In this document: one piece after another, positions 27,169 through 36,702 of the stretch
Numbering within the stretch: the stretch's first letter is position 1
How the letters are laid out: each line of letters begins with the position of its first letter
Source: an uncultured Bacteroides sp.
Lineage (GTDB): Bacteria; Bacteroidota; Bacteroidia; Bacteroidales; Bacteroidaceae
NCBI GenBank assembly: GCA_947038155.1
Contig: CAMQVH010000009.1
Span: forward strand, 1-64,000
DNA: 64,000 nucleotides
Reading direction: 5' to 3'
Position numbers and translations under genes: made by a program
Notes under the pieces: model-generated
What the model was told of the DNA's origin: nothing
The model's database searches: none
What the model saw: only the letters and a program-made list of their open reading frames with translations

Positions 27169-28368
27169 ATGACTAATAAAAAGTTAGCCCTTATTACTTG
27201 CTATTTTCAACCCAATTATGGCAGTCAGTTGCAAGCGTATGCCACACAGTTGCTATTTGATAAGATGAAAGTAGAAAATGAAACAATCTGTATTAATGGG
27301 TTGCAAAGTGAGATTAATAAAGCGAAATATCGCTATTTTTTAAGTAGAATATGGGATGTTAATACAGTAATGGATAAATGGGCTACTGTCAAAAAACTAC
27401 TGGCTGCTCATACTAAAGGAAATGAATATCGTAACAACATAGCTTTACGCAAAGATATGTTTAATAATTTCAGTCAAACTAAATTTCATATATCCAAGGT
27501 TTATAACTCGAAACGGGAGCTTACTAATGCTGCACACCAATATGCAGCTTTTGTGGTAGGCAGTGACCAGTTGTGGCTACCTTCAAACATTGAAGCTGAT
27601 TACTATACATTAAATTTTGTACCAGATAATGTGTCTAAGATAGCTTTATCTACTAGTTTTGGTATATCAAAGCTTCCTAAGCGGCAGGCGCAGAAAGCTG
27701 CTAAATTCTTGAAACGTTTAGATTTTTGCTCTGTACGTGAATTGAGCGGACAGAAAATTGTGAAAGATCTTACTGGAAGAGATGTGCCTGTGGTTTGTGA
27801 CCCGACTATCCTTTTCACTGCCGAGGAATGGGGTTGCATCACGGAAAATGAACGTTTCATTAAGGAACCTTATCTGTTCTGTTATTTTCTTGGTAACAAT
27901 CCAGAGCAGAGGGAGTTTGTGAAACGTTTTAAGGATAAAACTGGTTATAAGATTGTGCAGTTACAACATTGTGACGAGTATATAAAAAGTGATGTGGAAT
28001 TTCCTGATTACACTCCCTATAATGTTGGACCTGCCGAATTTGTACAGTTGATTAGAGATGCAGAGTATGTGTTTACGGATTCGTTTCATGCATCCGTATT
28101 CTCTCTTTTGTATGAGAAACGTTTTTTTACTTTTAGGCGGTATAATAATGACAGTATTGTTTCTACCAATGGCCGTTTGTATTCGTTGCTATCAATGGTG
28201 GGACTGGAGGAGAGACTTTTAAAGGCAGACGAAGACGTGGAGAAATGTATGTTGATGTCGATTGACTATAAAAATGTGCATATAAAATTGGCGGCATTAA
28301 GGGAATTTACAAAGCGGTACATAAAAGGTGCTTTGTCACAATTGGGTATAACTTATGATAACTATTAA
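27169..28368 (+). CDS. Polysaccharide pyruvyl transferase family protein (second copy)
   Basis: A 399-residue member of the same superfamily as the gene at 22163 but only distantly similar to it. It starts LALITCYFQPNYGSQLQAYA and has VVGSDQLW and TDSFHASVFSLLYEK, with the conserved histidine in DSFH. It overlaps the following iron-sulfur gene by 14 bases. Pyruvyltransferase-family and FrhB-like genes are often found together in polysaccharide loci, which suggests they act in one modification; its nature is not established. Confidence 0.82.
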   Translation: MTNKKLALITCYFQPNYGSQLQAYATQLLFDKMKVENETICINGLQSEINKAKYRYFLSRIWDVNTVMDKWATVKKLLAAHTKGNEYRNNIALRKDMFNNFSQTKFHISKVYNSKRELTNAAHQYAAFVVGSDQLWLPSNIEADYYTLNFVPDNVSKIALSTSFGISKLPKRQAQKAAKFLKRLDFCSVRELSGQKIVKDLTGRDVPVVCDPTILFTAEEWGCITENERFIKEPYLFCYFLGNNPEQREFVKRFKDKTGYKIVQLQHCDEYIKSDVEFPDYTPYNVGPAEFVQLIRDAEYVFTDSFHASVFSLLYEKRFFTFRRYNNDSIVSTNGRLYSLLSMVGLEERLLKADEDVEKCMLMSIDYKNVHIKLAALREFTKRYIKGALSQLGITYDNY

Positions 28369-29566
28369 AGACAAAAGGGAATGTTGTGGCTGTTCGGCTT
28401 GTGCATCTGTATGTCCGAAACGTTGCATAACTATGTGTGAAGACAATGAGGGTTTCCTTTACCCATTTGTGGATACGGATATATGTATAGAGTGCGGATT
28501 GTGCGAGAATATTTGTCCTGTGATTCATGCACAGCCAGATGAGAAGAAGGAGCAGAAAGCTTACTTAGTACAGCACAAAAATGCGCAAGTATTACGTGAG
28601 AGTACTTCAGGTGGAGCGTTTACGGCTATTGCTAAATGGGTACTTGATAGAGGAGGTATGGTTTGTGGTGCAGGTTTTGACGCTGATTTTGAAGTGGTAC
28701 ATCAATGGGCAGACTGTTATGAAAACTTGAAGAAGTTTCGTAATAGTAAATATGTACAAAGTAGAATAGGCGATACCTACAGGCAGACGAAGCAGTTTCT
28801 TATGGAAGGAAGATATGTCTTGTTCAGTGGTACTCCTTGTCAGTTAGAAGGATTGTTTTCCTTTTTAAGGAAATCTTATGAGAAGTTAGTTACGGTGGAT
28901 GTAGTCTGTCATGCTTGCCCTTCTCCATTGGTTTATCGAAAATATCTGGAAGTACAAAAGAAGAAGATTGGTTCTGAGTTTACAAATGTTTTGTTTAGAG
29001 ACAAATATCATGGATATAAATATTCTACTATGTCTATTATTTGCCGGGATACTTCCATAAAATATCATGAAGGGATTGATACAGATGTGATGATGCGTGC
29101 TTTTTTTGCTAATATGAGTGTTCGTCCTAGTTGTTATCAATGTGCATTTAAAAAGCGTTATCGTAATACAGATTTTACAATATGGGATTGCTTCGATGTT
29201 GATAAGTTTAGTAAGAAATTGGATAATGACAAAGGAGTAACCCGTATTTTGGCACATTCAGATTTAGCTAATGTCATATTGAAAGAATCCAATTCTCAGT
29301 TAGAAGTGCTGGAGATAAATCCCAATAAAGCTGTAGAGGGTGTGAAAGAGATGTTTTATTCCGTTAGCGTGAATCCCAAGCGTGATGCTTTCTTTACAGA
29401 TTTAAATATATTGGATACAGAGACTTGTTTTCGTAAATATTTTCCTATAACCTTACGGCATCGTTTGGAAAAGCAAGTTCGTCTGTGGACTGTTCGGTTG
29501 GGATTGTATAAACATATGAAAAAACTATTCAAGGCGATTATGGGGAGTCGGGAAATTAAAAGATAG
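28355..29566 (+). CDS. FrhB-like iron-sulfur flavoprotein (F420 hydrogenase/dehydrogenase beta subunit family)
   Basis: A 403-residue protein with two N-terminal [4Fe-4S] ferredoxin motifs: CCGCSACASVCP (residues about 9-20) and CIECGLCENICP (about 44-55). The FrhB-type N- and C-terminal domains follow, including STSGGAFTAIAKW and FSGTPCQLEGLF. Bacteroides do not make F420, so relatives in polysaccharide loci presumably do flavin-dependent redox chemistry on a sugar or substituent. The start lies inside the previous pyruvyltransferase-family gene, suggesting coupled expression and a shared pathway. Confidence 0.85.
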   Translation: MITIKDKRECCGCSACASVCPKRCITMCEDNEGFLYPFVDTDICIECGLCENICPVIHAQPDEKKEQKAYLVQHKNAQVLRESTSGGAFTAIAKWVLDRGGMVCGAGFDADFEVVHQWADCYENLKKFRNSKYVQSRIGDTYRQTKQFLMEGRYVLFSGTPCQLEGLFSFLRKSYEKLVTVDVVCHACPSPLVYRKYLEVQKKKIGSEFTNVLFRDKYHGYKYSTMSIICRDTSIKYHEGIDTDVMMRAFFANMSVRPSCYQCAFKKRYRNTDFTIWDCFDVDKFSKKLDNDKGVTRILAHSDLANVILKESNSQLEVLEINPNKAVEGVKEMFYSVSVNPKRDAFFTDLNILDTETCFRKYFPITLRHRLEKQVRLWTVRLGLYKHMKKLFKAIMGSREIKR

Positions 29567-29602
29567 CTACAGCAAAAACTTGGAGAATAAAAATAAAATT
29601 TT

Positions 29603-30526
29603 ATGAATATATTATTTATCGGGGGAGCAGGTTTTATAGGATCTAGTTTGGTGAAGCGTTTTATTTCTGATGAAAAGCATTCAGTATTTATTCTGGAACC
29701 GGAGTTTGCCAATATATCGAGACTGAAAGATTATAATCTAAAGGTCTTTAGGAATTCTTTGAGTAATATAAATGAAGTAAAGAATATCCTCTTAACTAAT
29801 AAAATAGAGGTGGTGGTACATTTGGTATCGACACTGATTCCCGGTAGTGCTTACGATGATTATATCAATGAATTTAAGAATGTGATATTTCCTTCAATTG
29901 AGTTGATGGAATTTTGTGCAAACGAAGATATTAAGTTCGTTTATTTTTCTTCAGGGGGGACAATTTATGGTAATAGAACAACTCTTCAATCGTTTGTAGA
30001 AACTGACAGTATGGAACCAATATCCTATTATGGATGGTCAAAGCAAATGATGGAAAATAGTATTTTGTTTAAGAATAGAACTCAGAAGTTAAAGTATCTC
30101 ATCGTGAGGCCTTCAAACCCATATGGGCATGGGCAAAATCTGTATGGGAAACAAGGATTGGTAGCAGTGGCAATCGGTAAAATTATTGAGAATAAACCGG
30201 TGGAAGTATGGGGGGATGGTTCTGCCATTCGTGATTATATCTATATAGAAGACCTTGCCAATGTCTTTTATCAGTTAATAAATAAGGATGTTTACAATGA
30301 AACAATCAATTTGGGGAGTGGCAGAGGTTTTTCAGTGAACGATGTACTTGCTTTTTTGAAAATTATTTCAAAGGCAGACTTTAAAATCGAGTATAAAAAT
30401 GCACGCCCTGTAGATGTTTCCAATATGGTTTTGGATATAGAAAAAATGAAACAGTTTGTGGATGTGACTTTGACACCAATGCTGGATGGAATTTCTTTGT
30501 TTTATCATGAATCTATAAAGAAATAG
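29603..30526 (+). CDS. NAD-dependent sugar epimerase/dehydratase (GalE-like)
   Basis: A 307-residue extended short-chain dehydrogenase. It has GGAGFIGSSL at the N-terminus (about 6-15), FSSGGTIYG, YYGWSKQMME (catalytic Tyr and Lys near 144-148), RPSNPYGHGQ and a DYIYIEDLA segment. These are features of UDP- or dTDP-sugar 4-epimerases and dehydratases. It probably supplies a nucleotide sugar for the capsule. It ends four bases before the next glycosyltransferase. Confidence 0.87.
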   Translation: MNILFIGGAGFIGSSLVKRFISDEKHSVFILEPEFANISRLKDYNLKVFRNSLSNINEVKNILLTNKIEVVVHLVSTLIPGSAYDDYINEFKNVIFPSIELMEFCANEDIKFVYFSSGGTIYGNRTTLQSFVETDSMEPISYYGWSKQMMENSILFKNRTQKLKYLIVRPSNPYGHGQNLYGKQGLVAVAIGKIIENKPVEVWGDGSAIRDYIYIEDLANVFYQLINKDVYNETINLGSGRGFSVNDVLAFLKIISKADFKIEYKNARPVDVSNMVLDIEKMKQFVDVTLTPMLDGISLFYHESIKK

Positions 30527-30530
30527 TAAT

Positions 30531-31661
30531 ATGCTAAGAATCGCTATAATAGCCGGTGTACTGCACTCTGGGGGGAAACGTAATTTAATAATGGAGTACT
30601 ATCGCCATATGGATCGTACAAAAGTGCAATATGACTTTATTTGTGACTCTGATTCGAATGGTATTCCTGAAGAAGAAATTAAATCTTTGGGAGGAAGAGT
30701 CTATAAAGTAGCACCCTATAAGAATCTTATTCCACATTTAAAAGAAACATATAAGATTCTTAAAGAGAATCAGTATGAAGTGGTACATGCTTTTGATAAT
30801 ACTCTTAATATATTCCCAATGTTTTTGGCTAGGATAGCCGGAGTTAAAGTGAGGATATCCGAAAGCATATCGAAAGGTGATAAGAATGAAAAGAAAACAC
30901 TCATTAAATATGTCTTGCGCCCTTTCTCTCATTGGTTTACAAACTGTTATATGGCTAATTCAATCGATTGCGGTATTTGGCAATTTGGTAAGAAGACCTA
31001 TGATAAAGGAGAGGTCAGTATCTTTAAAACAGTGATCGATGCAGATGTTAATGCTTTTGATGATAAACTGAGAGAAAGTGCTCGAAAAAACTTTGGATGG
31101 GAAAATAAAGTGGTATATGGCTTTATTGGCAGATATGTTTCTCAGAAAAATCCACTTTTTTTGATAGATACTTTTAATGAGATTGCAAAGATACAGGAAA
31201 ATGCAGTTTTGGTTATGATTGGATTTGGAGAATTGGAGAACAAAATGTGTAATAGAATTAAGGAGTATGAGATTACTGACAGAGTGATGAATTTGGGCCG
31301 GAGAGATGACATAAAGCAGTTTTATAATGCTTTTGATGCTTTCTTGTTACCTAGTTTGTATGAAGGAATGCCTGTGGTAGGAATAGAGGCACAATGTGCG
31401 GGACTTCCAATCTTTTTTTCTAAAAATATCACAGAAGAAACTACAGCATCTGAACTTGCGCATTACATTGGATTAGAAGTCTCCCCAAGTGTATGGGCTG
31501 ATAAAATAGTAAAAGTAATTGAAGATTATACACCTAGACGTAGAAGTTATGCAGAAGAAGTGAAAAAAAACGGATTTGATTCTAAAAGTGAAGCATTAAG
31601 AATGCAGAACTTCTATTTTTCCAAAATAAGTCAATTGAATGGATATGATCAGAATGTCTAA
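30531..31661 (+). CDS. Glycosyltransferase, family 4 (GT-B)
   Basis: A 376-residue GT4-type transferase. The N-terminal acceptor domain starts IAIIAGVLHSGGKRNLIMEY and includes EVVHAFDNTLN. The donor domain has YGFIGRYVSQKNPLFLID and PSLYEGMPVVGIEAQCAGLP. It adds a sugar to the repeat unit. It is the last gene of the AT-rich, locus-specific cassette; base composition changes in the next gene. Confidence 0.87.
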   Translation: MLRIAIIAGVLHSGGKRNLIMEYYRHMDRTKVQYDFICDSDSNGIPEEEIKSLGGRVYKVAPYKNLIPHLKETYKILKENQYEVVHAFDNTLNIFPMFLARIAGVKVRISESISKGDKNEKKTLIKYVLRPFSHWFTNCYMANSIDCGIWQFGKKTYDKGEVSIFKTVIDADVNAFDDKLRESARKNFGWENKVVYGFIGRYVSQKNPLFLIDTFNEIAKIQENAVLVMIGFGELENKMCNRIKEYEITDRVMNLGRRDDIKQFYNAFDAFLLPSLYEGMPVVGIEAQCAGLPIFFSKNITEETTASELAHYIGLEVSPSVWADKIVKVIEDYTPRRRSYAEEVKKNGFDSKSEALRMQNFYFSKISQLNGYDQNV

Positions 31662-31729
31662 AGACTTATTATTAACTATAGCAGACGTAAATATAAAATA
31701 TTATTTGTCAATATATAAATAAATAATTT

Positions 31730-33136
31730 ATGCAGGAAGTCCAACGTTTCAATAAAGTCCTAAAATTTATTGTCCTTTTAGGAGATGTTCTCTTATTGAA
31801 CTTGCTGTTATGGGGATTTGAACTGACTTTGGGAAACAGGTTCTATTTAGGCGTTACTTCTTCTCTTTATCAAGGAATGGTTGTGCTTAGTCTCTGCTAT
31901 TTGGTTTGTAATATTCAGTCAGGAGTAATCTTGCACCATCCGGTTGTCCGTCCCGAACAGATTATGATCCGTGTACTTCGCAATATGGTACCTTTTGTTT
32001 TATTTTCTATTTGCTTTTTGTCTCTTTTTCATTTTGAATTTTTCCGTTCCCGATTATTTGGCTTGTATTATGTTGCTTTGATGCTAATCTTAATTTGCTA
32101 TCGTCTTTCTTTCCGTTATTTTCTGGAGCTTTATCGGAAAAAAGGAGGGAATGTTCGTTTGGTTGTATTGGTTGGCAGTCATGAGAATATGCAGGAGCTT
32201 TATCATTCGATGACAGACGATCCTACTTCCGGCTATCGTGTTATGGGATATTTTGAAGATTCTCCTTCCGATTGTTATCCGGAAGAAGTTGCATACTTGG
32301 GACAGCCAAAAGAAGCGATTGAATATTTGGAACAAAATGCAGGCAAGATAGCGCAACTCTATTGCAGTCTCCCTTCTGTACGAAGTGCGGAGATTGTTCC
32401 TATCATTAATTATTGCGAGAACCACTTGGTGCGTTTTTTTAGTGTTCCCAATGTTCGTAACTATTTAAAGCGCAGGATGTATTTTGAATTATTAGGTAAT
32501 GTACCGGTATTATCTATTCGTCGTGAACCATTGGAACTTCGTGAGAATCGTGTTTTAAAACGGATTTTTGATATAATATCTTCATTGATATTCTTGTGTA
32601 CTATTTTCCCTTTTGTTTATATAATAATAGGGATTGCTATAAAAATCAGTTCACCGGGCCCTATCTTTTTTAAACAGAAACGTAGTGGTGAAGACGGTCG
32701 TGAATTTTGGTGTTACAAGTTCCGTTCTATGCGAGTAAATGCACAATGTGATGTTCTTCAAGCTACAGCAAATGATCCTCGCAAAACACGTATTGGTGAG
32801 TTTATACGTAAAACGAGTATTGATGAATTACCACAGTTTATTAATGTTTTGAGGGGAGATATGTCCGTTGTCGGTCCTCGTCCCCATATGCTGAAACATA
32901 CGGAAGAATATGCTCAGGTAATTAATAAGTTTATGGTTCGTCATTTTGTAAAGCCCGGTATTACAGGTTGGGCACAAGTGACGGGATATCGGGGAGAAAC
33001 AAAAGAGCTTTGGCAAATGGAAGGCCGTGTGAGTCGTGATATATGGTATATTGAACATTGGACGTTTATGCTTGATCTGTATATAATCTATAAAACAGTC
33101 TATAATGCTATCCATGGAGAAAAAGAGGCATATTAA
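31730..33136 (+). CDS. Undecaprenyl-phosphate sugar-1-phosphate transferase (WcaJ/WbaP-like)
   Basis: A 468-residue initiating enzyme that loads the first sugar-phosphate onto undecaprenyl phosphate. Four hydrophobic segments fill residues about 10-140, a CoA-binding-like cytosolic domain follows (VLVGSHENMQELY), then a membrane hairpin near 280-305. The bacterial sugar transferase domain has SSPGPIFFKQKRSG, CYKFRSMR, RKTSIDELPQFINVLRGDMS and VGPRP. The gene follows a 68-base gap and has base composition closer to the chromosomal average than the cassette before it. It is probably the start of the conserved 3' part of the operon. Confidence 0.93.
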   Translation: MQEVQRFNKVLKFIVLLGDVLLLNLLLWGFELTLGNRFYLGVTSSLYQGMVVLSLCYLVCNIQSGVILHHPVVRPEQIMIRVLRNMVPFVLFSICFLSLFHFEFFRSRLFGLYYVALMLILICYRLSFRYFLELYRKKGGNVRLVVLVGSHENMQELYHSMTDDPTSGYRVMGYFEDSPSDCYPEEVAYLGQPKEAIEYLEQNAGKIAQLYCSLPSVRSAEIVPIINYCENHLVRFFSVPNVRNYLKRRMYFELLGNVPVLSIRREPLELRENRVLKRIFDIISSLIFLCTIFPFVYIIIGIAIKISSPGPIFFKQKRSGEDGREFWCYKFRSMRVNAQCDVLQATANDPRKTRIGEFIRKTSIDELPQFINVLRGDMSVVGPRPHMLKHTEEYAQVINKFMVRHFVKPGITGWAQVTGYRGETKELWQMEGRVSRDIWYIEHWTFMLDLYIIYKTVYNAIHGEKEAY

Positions 33137-33203
33137 GAGTTTAAATTAATGAGTAATCAAAACAACTAAGTATAAAAGAGTAGATATCTAATTCATCACA
33201 GTT

Positions 33204-34004
33204 ATGAGAATATTGAATAAATTGATTTTTGTAGTGTTACTGCCTTTTCTGTTTGCGGCCTGCCAGTCCTACAAAAAAGTACCTTATTTGCAGGATACAG
33301 AAGTAGTAAATCAAATAGAACAGAAAGAAAAATTGTACGATGCAAAGATCATGCCTAAAGATCTGTTGACTATTGTAGTGTCTTGTACAAGTCCGGAATT
33401 GGCAGCACCTTTTAATTTGACGGTTGCCAGTCCTACAAATTTGTCTGTAGCCAATACTTTGGCTACTACACAGCCTGTGTTGCAAACTTATCTGGTAGAT
33501 AATGAAGGAAAGATCTCTTTCCCTGTATTAGGAGAATTAAAGTTAGGTGGATTGACAAAGAAACAAGCAGAGCAGATGATTGTAGAAAAGTTGAAACCAT
33601 ATATGAAAGAGACACCTATTGTTACAGTACGTATGGTCAACTATAAAATTTCAGTAATTGGCGAAGTAACACGTCCCGGTACTTTTACTATTTCTAATGA
33701 AAAAGTGAATCTGCTGGAGGCACTTGCCATGGCGGGGGATATGACAGTATATGGTTTACGCGATAATGTAAAGCTGATCCGTGAAGATGCCACCGGTAAA
33801 CAAGAAATCATAACTTTGGACTTGAATAAATCGGAAACAATTCTTTCTCCCTATTATTGGTTACAACAGAATGATGTCGTTTATGTAACCCCCAATAAAG
33901 CAAAAGCCCGTAACTCAGATATTGGTAACAGCACAAGCCTGTGGTTCTCTGCTACCTCCATTCTGGTGTCTTTAGCCAGCTTATTATTTAATATCTTAAA
34001 ATAA
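33204..34004 (+). CDS. wza: Capsule export outer-membrane lipoprotein (Wza-like)
   Basis: A 266-residue polysaccharide export protein. The signal sequence ends in the lipobox Leu-Phe-Ala-Ala-Cys. The poly_export domain lies at about 45-140 (AKIMPKDLLTIVV ... YLVDNEGKISFPVLGELKLG) and an SLBB domain at about 145-225 (ISVIGEVTRPGTFTI). A hydrophobic C-terminal segment could insert in the outer membrane. It is shorter than E. coli Wza, as is usual in Bacteroidetes. It forms the outer-membrane channel with the Wzc copolymerase encoded 12 bases downstream. Confidence 0.92.
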   Translation: MRILNKLIFVVLLPFLFAACQSYKKVPYLQDTEVVNQIEQKEKLYDAKIMPKDLLTIVVSCTSPELAAPFNLTVASPTNLSVANTLATTQPVLQTYLVDNEGKISFPVLGELKLGGLTKKQAEQMIVEKLKPYMKETPIVTVRMVNYKISVIGEVTRPGTFTISNEKVNLLEALAMAGDMTVYGLRDNVKLIREDATGKQEIITLDLNKSETILSPYYWLQQNDVVYVTPNKAKARNSDIGNSTSLWFSATSILVSLASLLFNILK

Positions 34005-34016
34005 CGTTTTGAAATA

Positions 34017-36461
34017 ATGAAAGAAGAAATAGCAAACGTGAGACAACGTGAAGCTGATGACGAAAAAGTAGATATTCAAGAATTACTTTTTAAGTATATT
34101 ATTCATTGGCCGTGGTTTGTTGGTGCAGTTTTAGTTTGTCTTATTGGAGCATGGATATACCTGCGTATGGCTACTCCTGTTTATAATATCTCAGCTACAG
34201 TCATTATTAAGGATGATAAAAAAGGTGGTAATACAGGCAGTATGGCAGGATTGGAAGAACTGGGATTAAGTGGTCTAACGGGGGCTTCCCAAAATATAGA
34301 TAATGAACTTGAAGTTCTGCGTTCCAAGACTTTGGTAAAGGAGGTGGTCAATCTGTTAAATCTGTATGTCTCTTATACAGACGAAGATGAATTCCCTTCC
34401 AAGAATATGTATAAGACTTCTCCTGTTTTGGTTAGTCTGACTCCACAAGAAGCAGAGAAGTTAAGTGATCCGATGATAGTTGAGATGTCATTGCATCCAA
34501 AAGGTAGTTTGGATGTAGGAGTAACAATTGGCAAAAAAGAATATCAAAAGCATTTTGAGAAACTTCCTGCTGTCTTTCCTATGGATGAAGGAACTTTAGC
34601 TTTCTTCCAATCACCGGATTCGCAGATGGTAAAGAAAGATACAACCGAAGAATCTTCCACTCAAAATATCCGTCACATTACGGCTAAGATCAATTCACCG
34701 ATGAAGGTAGCCAGAGCATATTGTGAGAATCTGAGAATTGAGCCCACTTCTAAAACTACTTCAGTAGCAGTAATATCTCTAAAGAACTCCAGTCTGCAAC
34801 GTGGACAGGATTTCATTAACCAGCTATTGGAAATGTACAACCGTAATACCAATAACGATAAAAACGAGATCGCTCAGAAAACTGCTGAATTCATAGACGA
34901 ACGAATTAATATCATCTCGAAAGAACTGGGAAGTACGGAAGTGAATCTGGAGAACTTTAAACGTAATGCCGGTATTACAGACTTGACTAGTGAGGCTCAA
35001 ATAGCCTTGACCGGTAACGCCGAATATGAAAAGAAGAGAGTAGAGAACCGGACACAAATCAGCCTTATTGAAGATTTGCGGAAATATATAAGAGGAAATG
35101 AATACGAAGTTCTTCCGGGTAATATAGGCTTGCAAGATCCAGGATTGGTTGCAACGATTGAACGATATAATGAAATGTTAGTTGAACGGAAGCGTTTATT
35201 ACGTACTTCTACAGAAAATAATCCTACGATTATCAATCTGGATACAAGCATCCGTGCCATGAAGTCGAATGTGCAGGCGACCCTTGACGGATCATTGAAA
35301 GGTTTATTAATTACAAAAGCTGATCTTGAACGTGAAGCAAGCCGTTTTTCTCGTCGTATTAGTGATGCTCCCGGACAAGAACGTCAGTTTGTAAGTATTG
35401 CCCGTCAACAGGAAATTAAAGCTGGACTATACTTGATGCTTTTGCAGAAACGCGAAGAGAACGCCATAGCACTTGCAGCTACTGCAAACAATGCAAAGAT
35501 CATTGATGAAGCTATCGCCGATGATATCCCTGTATCTCCGAAGCGTAGAATGATTTATCTGATCGCTTTAGTATTAGGTGTTGGCATCCCCGTAGGCATC
35601 ATCTACCTGATCGGCCTGACCAAGTTCAAACTCGAAGGCCGTGCAGATGTCGAGAAACTGACAACCGTTCCTATCGTCGGTGATATCCCATTAACCGACG
35701 AGAAGAACGAAAAAGACGGTTCTATTGCCGTCTTTGAGAATCAGAACAACCTGATGAGCGAGACCTTCCGAAACATCCGTACCAACCTTCAGTTCATGCT
35801 TCAGAATGACAAGAAGGTGATTCTTGTGACTTCTACCGTCAGTGGAGAAGGAAAATCATTTATCTCCGCCAATTTAGCCATCAGTCTCTCTTTATTAGGA
35901 AAGAAAGTAGTGATCGTAGGGCTTGATATCCGTAAACCGGGATTGAATAGAGTCTTCCGTCTTTCGACAAAAGAGAAAGGTATTACCTTATACCTTGCAA
36001 ACCCGGAAACAGATTTGATGAGTCTGGTACAACCTTCGGATATTAATCAGAATCTGTATATCCTTCCCGGTGGAACGGTTCCTCCTAATCCGACCGAGCT
36101 GTTAGCGCGTGATGGTCTGGACAAGGCAATAGAGATATTGAAGAAGAACTTTGACTATGTGATTCTGGATACCGCACCGGTAGGCATGGTTACCGATACC
36201 TTGTTGATCGGTCGTATAGCGGACTTGTCCGTCTACGTATGCCGTGCCGACTATACCCATAAAGTAGAGTACACACTGATCAACGAACTTGCCGAAGAAA
36301 AGAAACTGCCTAACCTTTGTACCGTAATCAACGGCGTAGACCTGAAACGCAGGAAGTATGGCTACTACTACGGCTACGGTAAGTATGGCAAGTACTATGG
36401 ATATGGCAAACGCTATGGCTACGGATACGGTTACGGACAGGAAAAAGGTACTAAATCGTAA
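34017..36461 (+). CDS. wzc: Polysaccharide co-polymerase with tyrosine-kinase domain (Wzc-like)
   Basis: An 814-residue inner-membrane protein. Wzz-type chain-length domain: first membrane segment at about 35-55, a large coiled-coil-rich periplasmic part, second membrane segment at about 515-535. The cytosolic BY-kinase domain has Walker A STVSGEGKS with Lys613, Walker A' GLDIRKPGL and Walker B VILDTAP. The C-terminus is a Tyr/Gly cluster from about 782, with some 15 tyrosines in 25 residues, encoded by short TAC/TAT-GGC repeats near 36362-36440. Tyrosine autophosphorylation of such tails controls capsule assembly in the family. It is the last gene of the capsule operon. Confidence 0.94.
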   Translation: MKEEIANVRQREADDEKVDIQELLFKYIIHWPWFVGAVLVCLIGAWIYLRMATPVYNISATVIIKDDKKGGNTGSMAGLEELGLSGLTGASQNIDNELEVLRSKTLVKEVVNLLNLYVSYTDEDEFPSKNMYKTSPVLVSLTPQEAEKLSDPMIVEMSLHPKGSLDVGVTIGKKEYQKHFEKLPAVFPMDEGTLAFFQSPDSQMVKKDTTEESSTQNIRHITAKINSPMKVARAYCENLRIEPTSKTTSVAVISLKNSSLQRGQDFINQLLEMYNRNTNNDKNEIAQKTAEFIDERINIISKELGSTEVNLENFKRNAGITDLTSEAQIALTGNAEYEKKRVENRTQISLIEDLRKYIRGNEYEVLPGNIGLQDPGLVATIERYNEMLVERKRLLRTSTENNPTIINLDTSIRAMKSNVQATLDGSLKGLLITKADLEREASRFSRRISDAPGQERQFVSIARQQEIKAGLYLMLLQKREENAIALAATANNAKIIDEAIADDIPVSPKRRMIYLIALVLGVGIPVGIIYLIGLTKFKLEGRADVEKLTTVPIVGDIPLTDEKNEKDGSIAVFENQNNLMSETFRNIRTNLQFMLQNDKKVILVTSTVSGEGKSFISANLAISLSLLGKKVVIVGLDIRKPGLNRVFRLSTKEKGITLYLANPETDLMSLVQPSDINQNLYILPGGTVPPNPTELLARDGLDKAIEILKKNFDYVILDTAPVGMVTDTLLIGRIADLSVYVCRADYTHKVEYTLINELAEEKKLPNLCTVINGVDLKRRKYGYYYGYGKYGKYYGYGKRYGYGYGYGQEKGTKS

Positions 36462-36559
36462 TCCGGTTCTAAGAATAAACCTAAGAATAAACGATAGCCC
36501 GTTTCAGTCTGATTGACCACAGTATATCCCCCAAGATATAGTCAGTCAGATATAGCCGA

Positions 36560-36593
36560 CCGCTTGATTTTCCCCAATCAAGCGGTTTGTTGT
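36560..36593 (+). terminator. Terminator after the capsule operon
   Basis: A perfect 10-base-pair stem, CCGCTTGATT (36560-36569) with AATCAAGCGG (36576-36585), has a six-base loop and is followed by TTTGTTGT. It is the first of two hairpins behind wzc. Confidence 0.7.
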
Positions 36594-36640
36594 ATTCATC
36601 TACGTTGACAATATAATTTTTATATCCCATATCAAAGAAA

Positions 36641-36677
36641 AGCGGGTATCCGGACAACCAGATACCCGCTTTTTTTG
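36641..36677 (+). terminator. Second, strong terminator after the capsule operon
   Basis: AGCGGGTATC (36641-36650) and GATACCCGCT (36661-36670) pair perfectly around a 10-base loop. An A-rich stretch precedes the stem and seven T follow, so it could terminate from both sides. Confidence 0.9.
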
Positions 36678-36678
36678 T

Positions 36679-36686
36679 TATATTTG
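36679..36686 (+). promoter_or_regulatory. -7 box of the SusC/SusD pair
   Basis: TATATTTG matches TAnnTTTG and starts directly after the T-run of the preceding terminator. The ATG candidates at 36703 and 36712 would leave a very short leader of roughly 10-20 bases. Confidence 0.5.
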
Positions 36687-36702
36687 TATTATCCCTTAAA
36701 AA

